A DNA stretch of 64,000 nucleotides from a virus. This document shows positions 40,965 through 49,874 of this stretch, in pieces. Under the pieces are notes generated by a model that did no database searches, had not been told where the DNA came from, and was given only the letters and a program-made list of their open reading frames with translations. Position 1 is the first letter of the stretch. Every line of letters starts with the position of its first letter. The DNA lies in the IMG/VR virus record IMGVR_UViG_3300024239_000011, positions 479,036 to 543,035 of that record; one strand, 5' to 3'. Position numbers and translations under genes: made by a program.

Positions 40965-41728
40965 ATCGCCTTTTTCTCGATTCCGAAGTAGGACCGAAAT
41001 GCGTCCGCAATGGATACATCATTGAGGTGAATTTCGACCGAATTGCCTTTCTGGCTCATGACGGAAACTACCATCCAGTTTCCGCGCCCATTCGCGAGGT
41101 CGATACCGCTGTTGCCTTGCCTCCCGGCGTTCTGACGGAGCCAATCGGTGAAACGATAGGTGTCCTCATAGTTGGTTGTGGGAATCTCGATGAAAATGAG
41201 GTCCACCACGCCCAATTCCGCTTGGATGCCCACGGACTTCAACTTGTCCAGAACGCCTTCCAAACTCCACCAGTCCTTCTTCGGTGTAAATTGGCCACCG
41301 TTGGTCAGGATTTCCTTGGCTTCGGGGATGGTCAGATCATAGGCAGCCCGAAGCGCCTTCATGTTTTCCATGGTCGCTTGCCCGGCTTTGATGAAAACCG
41401 CGTTGGGTGGGACATATTCGACCGGGGCGAAATCTGGATTGCGTGCCAGGAACAGCGCCACTTCGAACCGGCGGGCATAAAGCATGCTTCGCATGGCACA
41501 GTAGCACCCCGGATCGGTCGGGCGCTCATTCCCCATACAGGCACAGGGACCGGGATGGTCCACGTAGTTTGGGAAATTAGGCACGTGCAGGGCTTTTTCA
41601 GCCAGCCGATGCATCAGCGTCTCGACCAATTCGATACGCGGTTGTGCAAGCCCCGCATCGACTTTTGCCTGATGGTTATGCTGATCAACACGCACGAGGT
41701 TTTCCAATGTTTCGATGGACAGGCTCAT
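40961..41728 (-). CDS. Hypothetical protein with L7/L12-like segment, 255 aa
   Basis: MKALRAAYDLTIPEAKEIL (about 119-137) resembles the helix of the ribosomal L7/L12 C-terminal fold. A Cys-rich stretch (CACMGNERPTDPGCYC) lies at about 62-78. Unassigned. Coupled to both neighbours by ATGA overlaps. Confidence 0.6.
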   Translation of the reverse strand: MSLSIETLENLVRVDQHNHQAKVDAGLAQPRIELVETLMHRLAEKALHVPNFPNYVDHPGPCACMGNERPTDPGCYCAMRSMLYARRFEVALFLARNPDFAPVEYVPPNAVFIKAGQATMENMKALRAAYDLTIPEAKEILTNGGQFTPKKDWWSLEGVLDKLKSVGIQAELGVVDLIFIEIPTTNYEDTYRFTDWLRQNAGRQGNSGIDLANGRGNWMVVSVMSQKGNSVEIHLNDVSIADAFRSYFGIEKKAI

Positions 41729-42480
41729 GGTGTCACCTCGATCATCTTAAGAGCTTCCCGGTCCATTTGTAGGTCTGGGGGATATTCCCAGCGAAGTTGG
41801 TTGATCTGGGCATCCGATAGCTTGTCCCAGCCCGGCATCATCCGCAGTTGGGCTTCCTGCACTGCGCTTTCTTTTGGACAATCTTCCGGACGCGGCGTCT
41901 CCCGGAACATCAAGGCGGTGTAGTAACGATACTTCCGTCCGACCAGTTGGTAGTTCATCAACGTGATTGACGGGTTGGCGAACGTCAGCAGCAGAGAGGA
42001 CAGCCGCTTATCCAGCATGTTGAAAGTCAACACGCGGGTGATCGCGCTAACCGGGATGTCGCCCATATAGGCGCATGTTCCCATGGCGTCCAGCGACTTC
42101 TTCCACGTTTGCTTGTCGGCGTATTCGTAGAGGTTGTCACGGTACCACGCCGTGCGTTGTTCCATTGACCAGTCGAGCGGCAGATCATCGACCGCCACAC
42201 CCCGACGCGGGCGGCTTGTCTGTTCGAGAACATCTTCGTCCGGGACAAACTGCCATGGGTCCAGGCGGTCGGTGTCGATCTCGATAATCGCGGCGGTCGT
42301 GTCTTTTTTGGTCGCGCAGTTGATCGAGAAATAGGGCGCGTAGGCATCGGTCAGGTAGACCGCCTCGCTGTTGCTCATGACAGTGTGCTGCCAGTGACCA
42401 CGCCGTTTCCCACGCGGGGTCAGCCCGTCCTTAAGGATTTTGGGCAGGAAACGTCCTGCGGTACCATGATAGAGCTTCAT
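41725..42480 (-). CDS. ADP-ribosyltransferase-like protein (KptA/DarT/PARP-fold type)
   Basis: 251 residues. KLYHGTAGRFLPKILKDGL (His5) opening the protein, EAVYLTDAYAPYF (Tyr42) and AIIEIDTDRLDPWQFVPDEDVLEQ (about 64-87) follow the H...Y...[ED] arrangement of ART-fold enzymes such as KptA and DarT. These bind NAD and transfer ADP-ribose to protein, DNA or RNA. No leader of the injected type, so it probably acts in the cell. Starts a four-gene minus-strand operon. Confidence 0.55.
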   Translation of the reverse strand: MKLYHGTAGRFLPKILKDGLTPRGKRRGHWQHTVMSNSEAVYLTDAYAPYFSINCATKKDTTAAIIEIDTDRLDPWQFVPDEDVLEQTSRPRRGVAVDDLPLDWSMEQRTAWYRDNLYEYADKQTWKKSLDAMGTCAYMGDIPVSAITRVLTFNMLDKRLSSLLLTFANPSITLMNYQLVGRKYRYYTALMFRETPRPEDCPKESAVQEAQLRMMPGWDKLSDAQINQLRWEYPPDLQMDREALKMIEVTP

Positions 42481-42489
42481 GAGTGTTAC

Positions 42490-42828
42490 CTATTGATCGA
42501 GGTATTTCGCAGTGGCGGTAAAATCCTTGATGACCTTCCGAAGATCACTGGCGGAAATCGCAATTTCGCAGGTATCCCCATCGCTATTACGGACGCCAAC
42601 CAGGGCAAAATTACGTCCCTCGCCGTTGCTGAGAATGCTTTCAACGCGCATCATACCGTCCGCGATGACTACGATATTGGCATCAGGGCGCTCGCCCTTC
42701 CAGGCGGTTTCCTCTGCTATACGCTGTTGGGTTTCGCGATAACGTGGGTCACGGTTTTTACGAACTCGCGCGATTGCCAGCTTGGCAGACCCGCTGGTCG
42801 TGATGATAAATTTGCGAACCCTGGACAT
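42490..42828 (-). CDS. Hypothetical protein, 112 aa
   Basis: Not recognised. Basic helical N-terminus, then beta strands. TTAGG ribosome site just before the ATG; CCTAA near the expected +1 can pair with it. Confidence 0.6.
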   Translation of the reverse strand: MSRVRKFIITTSGSAKLAIARVRKNRDPRYRETQQRIAEETAWKGERPDANIVVIADGMMRVESILSNGEGRNFALVGVRNSDGDTCEIAISASDLRKVIKDFTATAKYLDQ

Positions 42829-42857
42829 CCTAACACACCGTTACTGTTTAGGGTTGT

Positions 42858-42886
42858 ATTCTAAGGGGTGGTGCATAAAAAGTCAA
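42858..42886 (-). promoter_or_regulatory. Host-type promoter TTGACT-N17-TAGAAT
   Basis: -35 at 42881-42886 and -10 at 42858-42863 on the minus strand, for the 42828-39797 operon. Confidence 0.7.
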
Positions 42887-42890
42887 TCCA

Positions 42891-42919
42891 AAGAAAAAGG
42901 CTGGGAAAAATCCCAGCCT
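42891..42919 (-). terminator. Intrinsic terminator after the 42925 gene
   Basis: AGGCTGGGA/TCCCAGCCT stem followed on the minus strand by TTTTTCTTT. Confidence 0.85.
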
Positions 42920-42924
42920 AAGTC

Positions 42925-44643
42925 TTACTTCGCTAGATCAAGGCGTTTGCCGATGGGTGGGGTCTTTTCGAATTTAAGACCCAAGTTGTCAAATTCGACA
43001 ACACGGATCGAAGGCGGTTCGGTGTCATCAGAGATCACCCGAATTGCGTCACCAACCTTGGTTAACAAGATTTCTTCCTTGTTACGCACCATGGCAACTG
43101 AGAACGATTTGTTCGGTACCGTATCCATCGTGAAGTAGTAGTAGGTGTTGTCTTGCGCAGTTTCCACATTGATGCGGACAACTTTACCCTCAAACACATA
43201 CTGTGCGGTATTGGCGGTGATCAAACCAGTGCCCTTGTTGGCAAGTGCAGTTTCGTACTTGCGCAGGGCATCTGCGAGATTACTACCCGTGACCGTGACA
43301 TCACTGCTCGATACTGAAACGATGCCAATGCCTTTGAAGTTGTTTCCTTCATCCTTCAACGTTGCGATATAGGTTGCGTGACCACCGACATTATAGAGGA
43401 TAGGATCAGTAACCGACCATCCACGCATTTGGGATACCGCACCACGAATGGCATCCTTTGCCCCAACCTCGCTGATTCCGGCGATGGAATAAAACACGGC
43501 ATTTTTCGTGCGGGTATCCACCAGCACAAACCCCATTGTTCCCGTGTCTTTGTGAACGGATTGCATTCCGGAATACCACGAGGAATGGTTCCCATCCTTA
43601 GAATAGACCAACGCGATACCGGGCGTAGCCTTCATCACATCTTGTTTGTTCCAGATGGCGTTCCACCAGCCCAGAACATATTCACCCCAGTCGTTGATTT
43701 GATTTTCAACGAATTCAGCCGGATGTACCCGATCAACCCAGGTCGGAATTTCGGTCAGATCATAATCCTTCATCGAACCCGTTTGCGGATCGACAATAAC
43801 AACCCCGGTTGCATCTTCGCCGCTAAATCCAACACGTTTGATATACCGAGTAGCAACCCAGAACGGGTTCCCGCGATCATCGATCTCGAAATTATAGTCG
43901 GTAACACCGACCGTTGCGTAGCCGTTGGTATAAATGTGACGATCAAGCCATTCCCGCCCGAAAGCACTTCGAAGGTAGCGAAGCGCAATGGGTTTGCCAT
44001 TAATTTCGCGCACCAGATGTGCGTCATCGATATTGGACGCATTGATTTTGACGTAACCGGGCGTGGTGTCGTTTGACATCCAGGCACGAAAACCGACATG
44101 TTCCAGCGGGGCGACCCACTGAAGCTTACCTTCGGCGTGTTGCAGGGCAAACGTTCCCAACTTTACCCGACTTGCCAGACCGGAAACTTCACCGAGAAGT
44201 TGTTCGGCACGTTTACGCGCCAATGCTTCGTCTAGAATTCGCACTTTCGAGGGGTCGATCAACTCCATCCCAGAGACGAAATCAACGTGCGGTCCTTGTT
44301 TGACAGAAATAAGATTACGGCGCTCGGCGTCATGAAAAACAGGCGACGACGTAACAAAAATCAGAACAAACCCCGTGCATAAAATCGCAACCAACGCGGC
44401 AAACGGAATAATGCCACGCCTCGCATCATACCGATTCGTGCGATAATCCCAAGCAACAAACGCGGACATGCATGTTGTGATAAAGGCAAACAACCAAAGA
44501 TCACTAAAATTCCACGCAAGAACCGGAAGCTCCCGATAGGCAAGCCCGCCCATAATCACGCCAATGATAATACTGCCGACAATCGACCGAACCAACACAC
44601 CACAAAGGGCGGCAGCCAGGAATGCAATCCCTAGATATATCAT
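42925..44643 (-). CDS. Large membrane protein with periplasmic-type domain, 572 aa
   Basis: Four predicted membrane helices at the N-terminus (about 3-19, 20-37, 48-66, 78-97), then a soluble ~475-residue part with internal beta repeats (for example WVAPLEHVGFRAWM and YSGMQSVHKDTGTMGFVLVD). No family I can name. Has its own promoter and terminator. It could remodel the host envelope or anchor phage functions at the membrane. Confidence 0.7.
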   Translation of the reverse strand: MIYLGIAFLAAALCGVLVRSIVGSIIIGVIMGGLAYRELPVLAWNFSDLWLFAFITTCMSAFVAWDYRTNRYDARRGIIPFAALVAILCTGFVLIFVTSSPVFHDAERRNLISVKQGPHVDFVSGMELIDPSKVRILDEALARKRAEQLLGEVSGLASRVKLGTFALQHAEGKLQWVAPLEHVGFRAWMSNDTTPGYVKINASNIDDAHLVREINGKPIALRYLRSAFGREWLDRHIYTNGYATVGVTDYNFEIDDRGNPFWVATRYIKRVGFSGEDATGVVIVDPQTGSMKDYDLTEIPTWVDRVHPAEFVENQINDWGEYVLGWWNAIWNKQDVMKATPGIALVYSKDGNHSSWYSGMQSVHKDTGTMGFVLVDTRTKNAVFYSIAGISEVGAKDAIRGAVSQMRGWSVTDPILYNVGGHATYIATLKDEGNNFKGIGIVSVSSSDVTVTGSNLADALRKYETALANKGTGLITANTAQYVFEGKVVRINVETAQDNTYYYFTMDTVPNKSFSVAMVRNKEEILLTKVGDAIRVISDDTEPPSIRVVEFDNLGLKFEKTPPIGKRLDLAK

Positions 44644-44673
44644 ATCAATTCCCCTTGAACGATGGTTCGCGAT

Positions 44674-44702
44674 ACTATGTCATACAGACATGAAAAAGTC
44701 AA
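44674..44702 (-). promoter_or_regulatory. Host-type promoter TTGACT-N17-CATAGT
   Basis: -35 at 44697-44702 and -10 at 44674-44679 on the minus strand, before the 42925-44643 membrane gene. Confidence 0.6.
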
Positions 44703-44709
44703 ACCTCGG

Positions 44710-45858
44710 TTAGACCCAGGCGATTTGATCCAAGCTTTCAACGGTTTCCGCGATCCGTTTCATTTCCGCAGGCAGAGTATCCAATCCGGTGAATACCGAA
44801 CGGTGAATGAAGTCGGCTTTCTTTTCAATATCATCGAGTTGATGCGAATGTTTGGCGTGGTTCCACGCATCCAGACGAACTGCCCAGGTCACAAGGACGG
44901 TTCCCATGTGTTTATGGCATTCGTTGATCAAATCGACCAGATCGTGGAACAACTGCATGTCCACGTTTGTCCAAATGCTGGTTAGATTGCGTTCAAACCC
45001 GTCCAAAATCTGTTCAACTTGCAACAGACTTTCGCGCATCGTGAACAACACTTCCATGTACATCCGCTCGAAATTGGGGATGCGCTTCACGTCTTTCATT
45101 TTCGGCTTGAGAAGCGCCAACTCTTTCATGAATTGGCGCAGGCTCTTGCTGATGGCGTGTTGGTGGTATTGCTTGTAATACGCGATGGACAGGAATTTCT
45201 CACCGAACTCATCAAGGATGTCACTGACTTCCGTCAGGCTTTTGGACCCGAAGCGTTCCTGCATCAGTTGGCAGTTCTCGGTGATTTTCTGACGGGTGGC
45301 GGGGTCCGACCCCAATTCGGCAGCCTTTAGCCGTTCCACCAGACTCATGCGAGTGTGCGGGAGATCGACCTTCAAACCGTCAAACAGGGCTTCAAGCAAC
45401 GGATCGGTAAAATGGACCGTGTACCGGGCAAGATAGAATTGGGTTTCCGCCGACAAGCGGAACACCGTTTCATCAAAATTAACCGGCGCCGCGAGGACAC
45501 CAGCATCCACCAGCTTCCGGAATGTTTCCTTCAAGCTGCTGCGGAGAGTGTAGGGATCAAACGCCGGGATTGTCGCCAATTGGTTCAACACCGCCCGGTC
45601 GTGATCACTGATCTCGTAGACCTTGTGAATTTCCGGGATCGGTCGGAGCATCACCGTATCGGGGTGATTATGCTTCCCTTGCTCGCGGTAAAACTCAACC
45701 TGAACTCGGTCAGTGTAACGATAGTCGCCACCAATAACCAGCGAGCATTTACGAAGCTGGGAATTCTGGATGATCATCGGGAAATGGCTCAAATCGAGCC
45801 GAAAAAGCGAATCGGCTCGATTTGGCGGGAATACAGCGTCGGCGGTTAGGAGAGACAT
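44710..45858 (-). CDS. Hypothetical helical protein, 382 aa
   Basis: Not recognised. A beta-rich start (about 1-75), then long helices with repeated Leu/Glu heptads to the C-terminus. No cysteine motif or membrane segment. Starts 14 bp after the previous gene's stop. Confidence 0.65.
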   Translation of the reverse strand: MSLLTADAVFPPNRADSLFRLDLSHFPMIIQNSQLRKCSLVIGGDYRYTDRVQVEFYREQGKHNHPDTVMLRPIPEIHKVYEISDHDRAVLNQLATIPAFDPYTLRSSLKETFRKLVDAGVLAAPVNFDETVFRLSAETQFYLARYTVHFTDPLLEALFDGLKVDLPHTRMSLVERLKAAELGSDPATRQKITENCQLMQERFGSKSLTEVSDILDEFGEKFLSIAYYKQYHQHAISKSLRQFMKELALLKPKMKDVKRIPNFERMYMEVLFTMRESLLQVEQILDGFERNLTSIWTNVDMQLFHDLVDLINECHKHMGTVLVTWAVRLDAWNHAKHSHQLDDIEKKADFIHRSVFTGLDTLPAEMKRIAETVESLDQIAWV

Positions 45859-45872
45859 GGACGAAGCTTATA

Positions 45873-47276
45873 TCAGTCTTCGTTCTCATTCTCTAGTTTT
45901 TCTACCAGCGAGCCACGCTGAATGGTCGTCTGTTTGATGTCGTTGTAAACTTCATGTTTGGTTATGGTGCCATCCAGACGTACCCACTGCCCGAACGCCA
46001 TTTTCGTGAACGGTTCGGCGGCATCGTAGCTCGCCCACCAAGTCAGGTGGCATCCGTCGCGGGTGACGAACTTCAGCAGGTATTTCGGGAACTGTCCGTC
46101 GAACAGCTTGCGGAAGGTCAGCTTGGCTTCGAAGCCCTGCGACTTCCAGGCATCGCCCTTTTTGACCCACTTCAAACGCTCACCGATCTTACCGATCCAC
46201 TCGGAAGTCTTTTGCGCATTCTTCGCGGCAAGCGCCGCCTCTTTCTTCTTTTCCTGATCGGCGCGGTACCATTCCTGATGCTTCAGGTACGCGGCGATGA
46301 TGTATGCGGCGATACCATAATGCTTCCACTCAAGTGCGTCTTGCTTGGCAATGAGTTGCATGTTGTAGTCGAGGTCTGTCTTCGGCTTGATATTCTTCGC
46401 CCATTCAATGGCGTCCGTCGCCATCTGAATATCTTCGGCGGTCGGATTGACGGCTTTCGCCTTCTCTTCCTTACCGCTCGGGAACATGTTCTGGGTTGCC
46501 CGCACGGACGTGGGCGTATCCGCCAGCAAGCTGTGCTGGAATTTGTATTGCCTAGTCGCTTCGTCAAACGACTTTTCCATGTTCTCGTCGTTTTTCGCGG
46601 CATTCTGCTGAGCCTGCGATTTCGACAGCCAGCCGTGCAAGCGAATCATCGCCGCGACGTGGGTCATGAAGGTGACGAAATCGGTCTTATGCTTCAGATA
46701 CCCACCGCTGCTCATGCTTTCGTCGTCGTCCATTTCCGATTTAAGGTCATGGATATACGAGGCATAGTTCAGCAGCATCTTGGGATCGACGTTCCCCAGA
46801 AAGTCTTTGAGGCATTGACGCCCGATTTGCTTGATTTCCCCGGTCTGGATGTTGCGCAGCAGGAAAGTGTTCGCGCGGTACCGTTTGGCAGCGCAATGGT
46901 CACAATCCGGCGGGCACGTGCGGTATTTGTCCGGGATGTTGGCTTCTTTGCCGGGTACCGTGCGAATGACATTACCGCCGTTGATGTGATCCAGGGAGGC
47001 GAGCAATTCCCAGCCAGCCAGCTTGGGCGATTCGCCTTCGACCTTGACCTTAAACCACAACCGGCTGCGGTTTCTGCCGTCTACTTTCTCGGTGCGCCAT
47101 TCTTCGCCCAGCTTGATCAACTGGATCAGGGGCAGCCCAAGTTTCTTGGCTTTCCGGTTCAGCTTGTCGATGCGGTCGTGCAAACGCCACCAATTCTCAG
47201 CGGGAATCTCACGCTCATTGGTGAGTTCGCCCCCGTGGGAGTTTTGGCTGTCGTCGTTGATTTCATCGATCCGCAT
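45873..47276 (-). CDS. Phage zinc-binding protein of unknown role, leader-type N-terminus, 467 aa
   Basis: CPPDCDHCAAKRYRANTFLL and GEIKQIGRQCLKDF (about 128-165) form a zinc-binding core seen in a widespread phage protein family thought to bind nucleic acid. A long helical middle follows. The N-terminus MRIDEINDD fits the shared M-x-I-x-E-I leader. Both a host-type and a late promoter lie upstream. Function unknown. Confidence 0.6.
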   Translation of the reverse strand: MRIDEINDDSQNSHGGELTNEREIPAENWWRLHDRIDKLNRKAKKLGLPLIQLIKLGEEWRTEKVDGRNRSRLWFKVKVEGESPKLAGWELLASLDHINGGNVIRTVPGKEANIPDKYRTCPPDCDHCAAKRYRANTFLLRNIQTGEIKQIGRQCLKDFLGNVDPKMLLNYASYIHDLKSEMDDDESMSSGGYLKHKTDFVTFMTHVAAMIRLHGWLSKSQAQQNAAKNDENMEKSFDEATRQYKFQHSLLADTPTSVRATQNMFPSGKEEKAKAVNPTAEDIQMATDAIEWAKNIKPKTDLDYNMQLIAKQDALEWKHYGIAAYIIAAYLKHQEWYRADQEKKKEAALAAKNAQKTSEWIGKIGERLKWVKKGDAWKSQGFEAKLTFRKLFDGQFPKYLLKFVTRDGCHLTWWASYDAAEPFTKMAFGQWVRLDGTITKHEVYNDIKQTTIQRGSLVEKLENENED

Positions 47277-47294
47277 GTGAACATCCTTTTGGGA

Positions 47295-47301
47295 TATTTA
47301 T
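47295..47301 (-). promoter_or_regulatory. Late promoter ATAAATA with short anti-RBS arm
   Basis: ATAAATA on the minus strand 18 bp before the 45873 gene. ATCC at its downstream edge can pair with GGAT of the ribosome site. Confidence 0.6.
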
Positions 47302-47317
47302 TCCCAGATCGTTAGGC

Positions 47318-47346
47318 ACAATACAACCCAGTGGTTGTTATGTCAA
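47318..47346 (-). promoter_or_regulatory. Host-type promoter TTGACA-N17-TATTGT
   Basis: -35 at 47341-47346, -10 at 47318-47323 on the minus strand; gives the 45873 gene an early start in addition to the late one. Confidence 0.7.
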
Positions 47347-47367
47347 GTAGTGGCAGCGTTATATTTG

Positions 47368-47382
47368 CTAAATACCTCCATG
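47368..47382 (+). promoter_or_regulatory. Late promoter placing +1 at the start codon (leaderless)
   Basis: CTAAATA (47368-47374), five bases CCTCC, then ATG at 47380. Confidence 0.7.
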
Positions 47383-47853
47383 ATTTTAGAGCAACACAAC
47401 AAAATTGCGTTTGATTTTGACGACACGTTAATTAACGGTGTTGGTGCTGCCGCAATTCAAGAATACATCCTCGCCAATCCGCATAAGATGTATTGGATCG
47501 TAACCTTTAGGACACCGCGTGAAGCAGTCACTATAGCGGACGAATTGGCGCGTTTCAGTGATCTAACTATGGATATGTTTGAGCGAATTTATCCATGCCC
47601 GGAGCGCACAGTGATGGATTGGAAATTGGTTCAGCAAGAACGCAAAGCGGCTGGTCTTTCCAGCCCAGAACTTACCTATGTGGAAAGTTTGTTTCCAGAG
47701 GAACTGAAGTTCGTACACTGGAAAGCATATGTGTGTTCTCGTATTGGAGCATCGGTTCTTGTAGACGACATGAAGCGGCTGGTATATCCAGGCTGCGAAC
47801 GCTACAAGATAGCCTATGCTCACCCGAATGAATTGAGCATGGTTACTGCCTAA
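47380..47853 (+). CDS. HAD-superfamily hydrolase
   Basis: 157 residues. IAFDFDDTLI is HAD motif I (nucleophile Asp plus acid Asp), VTFRTPRE motif II (Thr) and VLVDDMKRL motif IV (two Asp). The compact cap and size match phage HAD phosphatases acting on small phosphates or 5'/3' nucleic-acid ends. The longer frame to 47335 lacks a start signal; the leaderless ATG is preferred. Confidence 0.75.
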   Translation: MILEQHNKIAFDFDDTLINGVGAAAIQEYILANPHKMYWIVTFRTPREAVTIADELARFSDLTMDMFERIYPCPERTVMDWKLVQQERKAAGLSSPELTYVESLFPEELKFVHWKAYVCSRIGASVLVDDMKRLVYPGCERYKIAYAHPNELSMVTA

Positions 47854-47897
47854 CAAATAAAATGACTTGAGCGCGTGCCTCATGGTATCGCTCGATT

Positions 47898-48422
47898 ATG
47901 ACGACAGAACACAGCCATATCCCCACCTACGAAATCCTCAAAACACTTGAAGATTCGCGTCGTGATGCAGTCCTCGCCTTCCATGACGAGTATGCTTATC
48001 TGATGCATCTTGCTAAGGGTAGTTCCCATAACCATCAAGCTTGGGAAGGTGGTTATATCGACCACATTGGCGAATGCCTGAATATTGCTTCGCGCTGTTA
48101 CAGCGCACTTGAGCAAATTCGAAGCCCACTGCCATTCACGTTCGCCTCGGCAGCGTATGTCTTGTACTTCCACGACATTGAGAAAATCTTCAAGTACACG
48201 ACTGGCGAGGACATCGATAAGGACGAATGGTACACCCGCATTCTTCCCGACCGAGGCATCGTGTTTACCGCCCAGGAGCTAAACGCCTTGGAATACGCCC
48301 ACGGCGAGGTTCACGATCACAGCAAGACTGAGCGGAAGATGAATGAGTTGGCCGCGTTCTGTCACAGTTGCGACGTTTTGTCCGCCCGCATGTGGTGGGA
48401 CAAGGGAAGAGGTTTAGCCTGA
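47898..48422 (+). CDS. HD-domain phosphohydrolase-like protein
   Basis: 174 residues. GGYIDHIGECLNIASR, VLYFHDIEKIF (the HD pair) and EYAHGEVHDHS, with a final CHSCDVLSARM, follow the H...HD...D order of HD metal-dependent hydrolases (5'-nucleotidase/dNTPase-like). Substrate unknown. Next to the HAD gene it suggests nucleotide salvage or clearance. Confidence 0.65.
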   Translation: MTTEHSHIPTYEILKTLEDSRRDAVLAFHDEYAYLMHLAKGSSHNHQAWEGGYIDHIGECLNIASRCYSALEQIRSPLPFTFASAAYVLYFHDIEKIFKYTTGEDIDKDEWYTRILPDRGIVFTAQELNALEYAHGEVHDHSKTERKMNELAAFCHSCDVLSARMWWDKGRGLA

Positions 48423-48694
48423 TGCCAGTTTCATATACCGAAGAACAAGAAGCCGTCCGCGACATGCGGGAGCTTGATGACCTTTTGGGCGACATTGATT
48501 TTGGTCGCTGCGAAGGGGTGAGGCTACGTTCATTGAACCACACCAGTTGGAGCAATGACGTGGAAATCACGTTGATGTACACCGACCATATCACCAAGCT
48601 CATTGAGCTTGCCAAGAAGCTTTCGACCCACTGCGAGTCGTTACTGGAAGTGGTCGAGGAAGCTAACGACGAACTTGAGTCGCGGGATGAGTGA
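48422..48694 (+). CDS. Hypothetical helical protein, 90 aa
   Basis: ATG overlaps the HD gene's stop (TGATG). Two helices with an acidic coiled-coil end (LSTHCESLLEVVEEANDEL). Unassigned. Confidence 0.6.
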   Translation: MPVSYTEEQEAVRDMRELDDLLGDIDFGRCEGVRLRSLNHTSWSNDVEITLMYTDHITKLIELAKKLSTHCESLLEVVEEANDELESRDE

Positions 48695-48875
48695 CGACAA
48701 GTACATCACATGCGAACACTGCGGCGCATTCGTTTACACCGGACTTCGGCAACCTGAGGGGACTGAGGCTGAGATCGAGGAATGGTGGGACGATATCGGC
48801 GCTGAAAGTTGGTGCCCGGTATACGGGGAATTCCGTCATATAATTACACATGGGCACCGACCGTGTGAGGCATGA
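48687..48875 (+). CDS. Small zinc-ribbon protein, 62 aa
   Basis: CEHCG near residue 9 and a later CPV/CEA region give a possible single zinc site. Overlaps both neighbours. Unassigned. Confidence 0.55.
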   Translation: MSDDKYITCEHCGAFVYTGLRQPEGTEAEIEEWWDDIGAESWCPVYGEFRHIITHGHRPCEA

Positions 48876-49072
48876 TGAATCAGCAAACTCCCACTCCATC
48901 ATGGATAGCATTGGATGACATGCCAAAGATGCCCCGCGCATCGTATCCAGGGCATCGGCACGCTGAACTCGGCGTTGACCATGGTAATTTGCAGTGGCAT
49001 CCCGCCGAACCACCAGCGTATTGGGGTCCGTGGATCGAACCTACTGTTCCGCCGGAATATCTGAACACGTAG
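48872..49072 (+). CDS. Hypothetical Pro/Trp-rich protein, 66 aa
   Basis: Not recognised; rich in Pro, Trp and His, no predicted secondary structure of note. Starts inside the end of the previous gene, ends before a terminator. Confidence 0.5.
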   Translation: MMNQQTPTPSWIALDDMPKMPRASYPGHRHAELGVDHGNLQWHPAEPPAYWGPWIEPTVPPEYLNT

Positions 49073-49075
49073 CGA

Positions 49076-49108
49076 AATGGGGAGCCTTTGGCTCCCCATT
49101 CTCTTTTA
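49076..49108. terminator. Bidirectional intrinsic terminator
   Basis: 11-bp perfect stem AATGGGGAGCC/GGCTCCCCATT with TTT loop, then CTCTTTT, between convergent genes. Confidence 0.85.
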
Positions 49109-49690
49109 TTCGCCGTAGATGTCGAAGACCTGACGAACCTGATCTTCCCAGAACTGCACGAGTTCCTGATCGGTGATGTCGATGGTTTCGTCCCCGTTGA
49201 GGAACTTCATGCGGTACGCCCACTTGAGGAACTGGAAGCGCGGCATACCGCCGTTCTTGTACACGACGATGACGCTGGCGAACACGCCGTGTTCCTTGAA
49301 GCTCTTGGTCGAAACTTCACCGAGCAGCCCGCCCATGATGCGGCGGTGATTGGTCATGCGGTGGTTCAACCCCAGCGCCGCCATCAATTCGCCGTAGATC
49401 AGCTTTTCACCCTTCTTCGCCGCCGCAAGAACCAGTTCTTCGACCTGGGTCATGGTCGGGATGATCTTCTTCTGGCGTTCCTGATACGCCAGGAGCGACG
49501 CGGCGCTGATCAGCTTCCACGATTGCTCATCATCACCTTCGATGGTGATTTCCTCGATGTCGCCGCTCTGAACCATGTTGGTAATCTGCTGATTACTCAC
49601 ACCGATCATGGTGGCAACCAGGGTGCGTGGAACGCCCGCGAACGACGCCGGGTTGGTCTTCAGACCGTCGATATAAGACTCGATTTGCAT
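49106..49690 (-). CDS. Putative DNA-binding protein, 194 aa
   Basis: The N-terminal VPRTLVATMIGVSNQQITNMVQSGDIEEI (about 20-48) reads like a helix-turn-helix. A second helix-turn-helix-like stretch (GELMAALGLNHRMTNHRRIMGGLL) lies near 100-123. Probably a regulator or genome-organising protein. Under a combined host-type/late promoter, so expressed throughout infection. Exact family not recognised. Confidence 0.55.
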   Translation of the reverse strand: MQIESYIDGLKTNPASFAGVPRTLVATMIGVSNQQITNMVQSGDIEEITIEGDDEQSWKLISAASLLAYQERQKKIIPTMTQVEELVLAAAKKGEKLIYGELMAALGLNHRMTNHRRIMGGLLGEVSTKSFKEHGVFASVIVVYKNGGMPRFQFLKWAYRMKFLNGDETIDITDQELVQFWEDQVRQVFDIYGE

Positions 49691-49723
49691 GGTAGCATAT
49701 CTCCTTCGTTGTGCCTGTCATCG

Positions 49724-49753
49724 TATTTATCTTAGATGGTTTACACTTGTCAA
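49724..49753 (-). promoter_or_regulatory. Overlapping host-type and late promoters
   Basis: TTGACA (49748-49753) with a 17-bp spacer to ATAAAT (49725-49730); the same bases form the late box ATAAATAC. One site could thus serve host sigma70 early and the phage late factor later. Confidence 0.65.
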
Positions 49754-49839
49754 CTATCAAGTCCGGTTTGACCCTAGGCACGAAAAAGCCACCAAACCCA
49801 AGGGCTGGGTTTGTCCCTCTTGCGTTTCACCATAAACGG

Positions 49840-49846
49840 ATAAATA
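49840..49846 (+). promoter_or_regulatory. Late promoter ATAAATA
   Basis: ATAAATA at 49840-49846, 28 bp before the ATG at 49875 and 10 bp before an in-frame ATG at 49857. Confidence 0.65.
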
Positions 49847-49874
49847 CTGCTTTAAGATGATTGAGGGCATTAGT

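Noticed and set aside
45954-47315. 453-codon frame opposite the 45873 gene
   Set aside because: A shadow caused by codon bias of the real minus-strand gene; no start signal and no domain. The same applies to long frames opposite ileS (51622-52380), 58011 (57984-59006) and 61534 (61342-62397).
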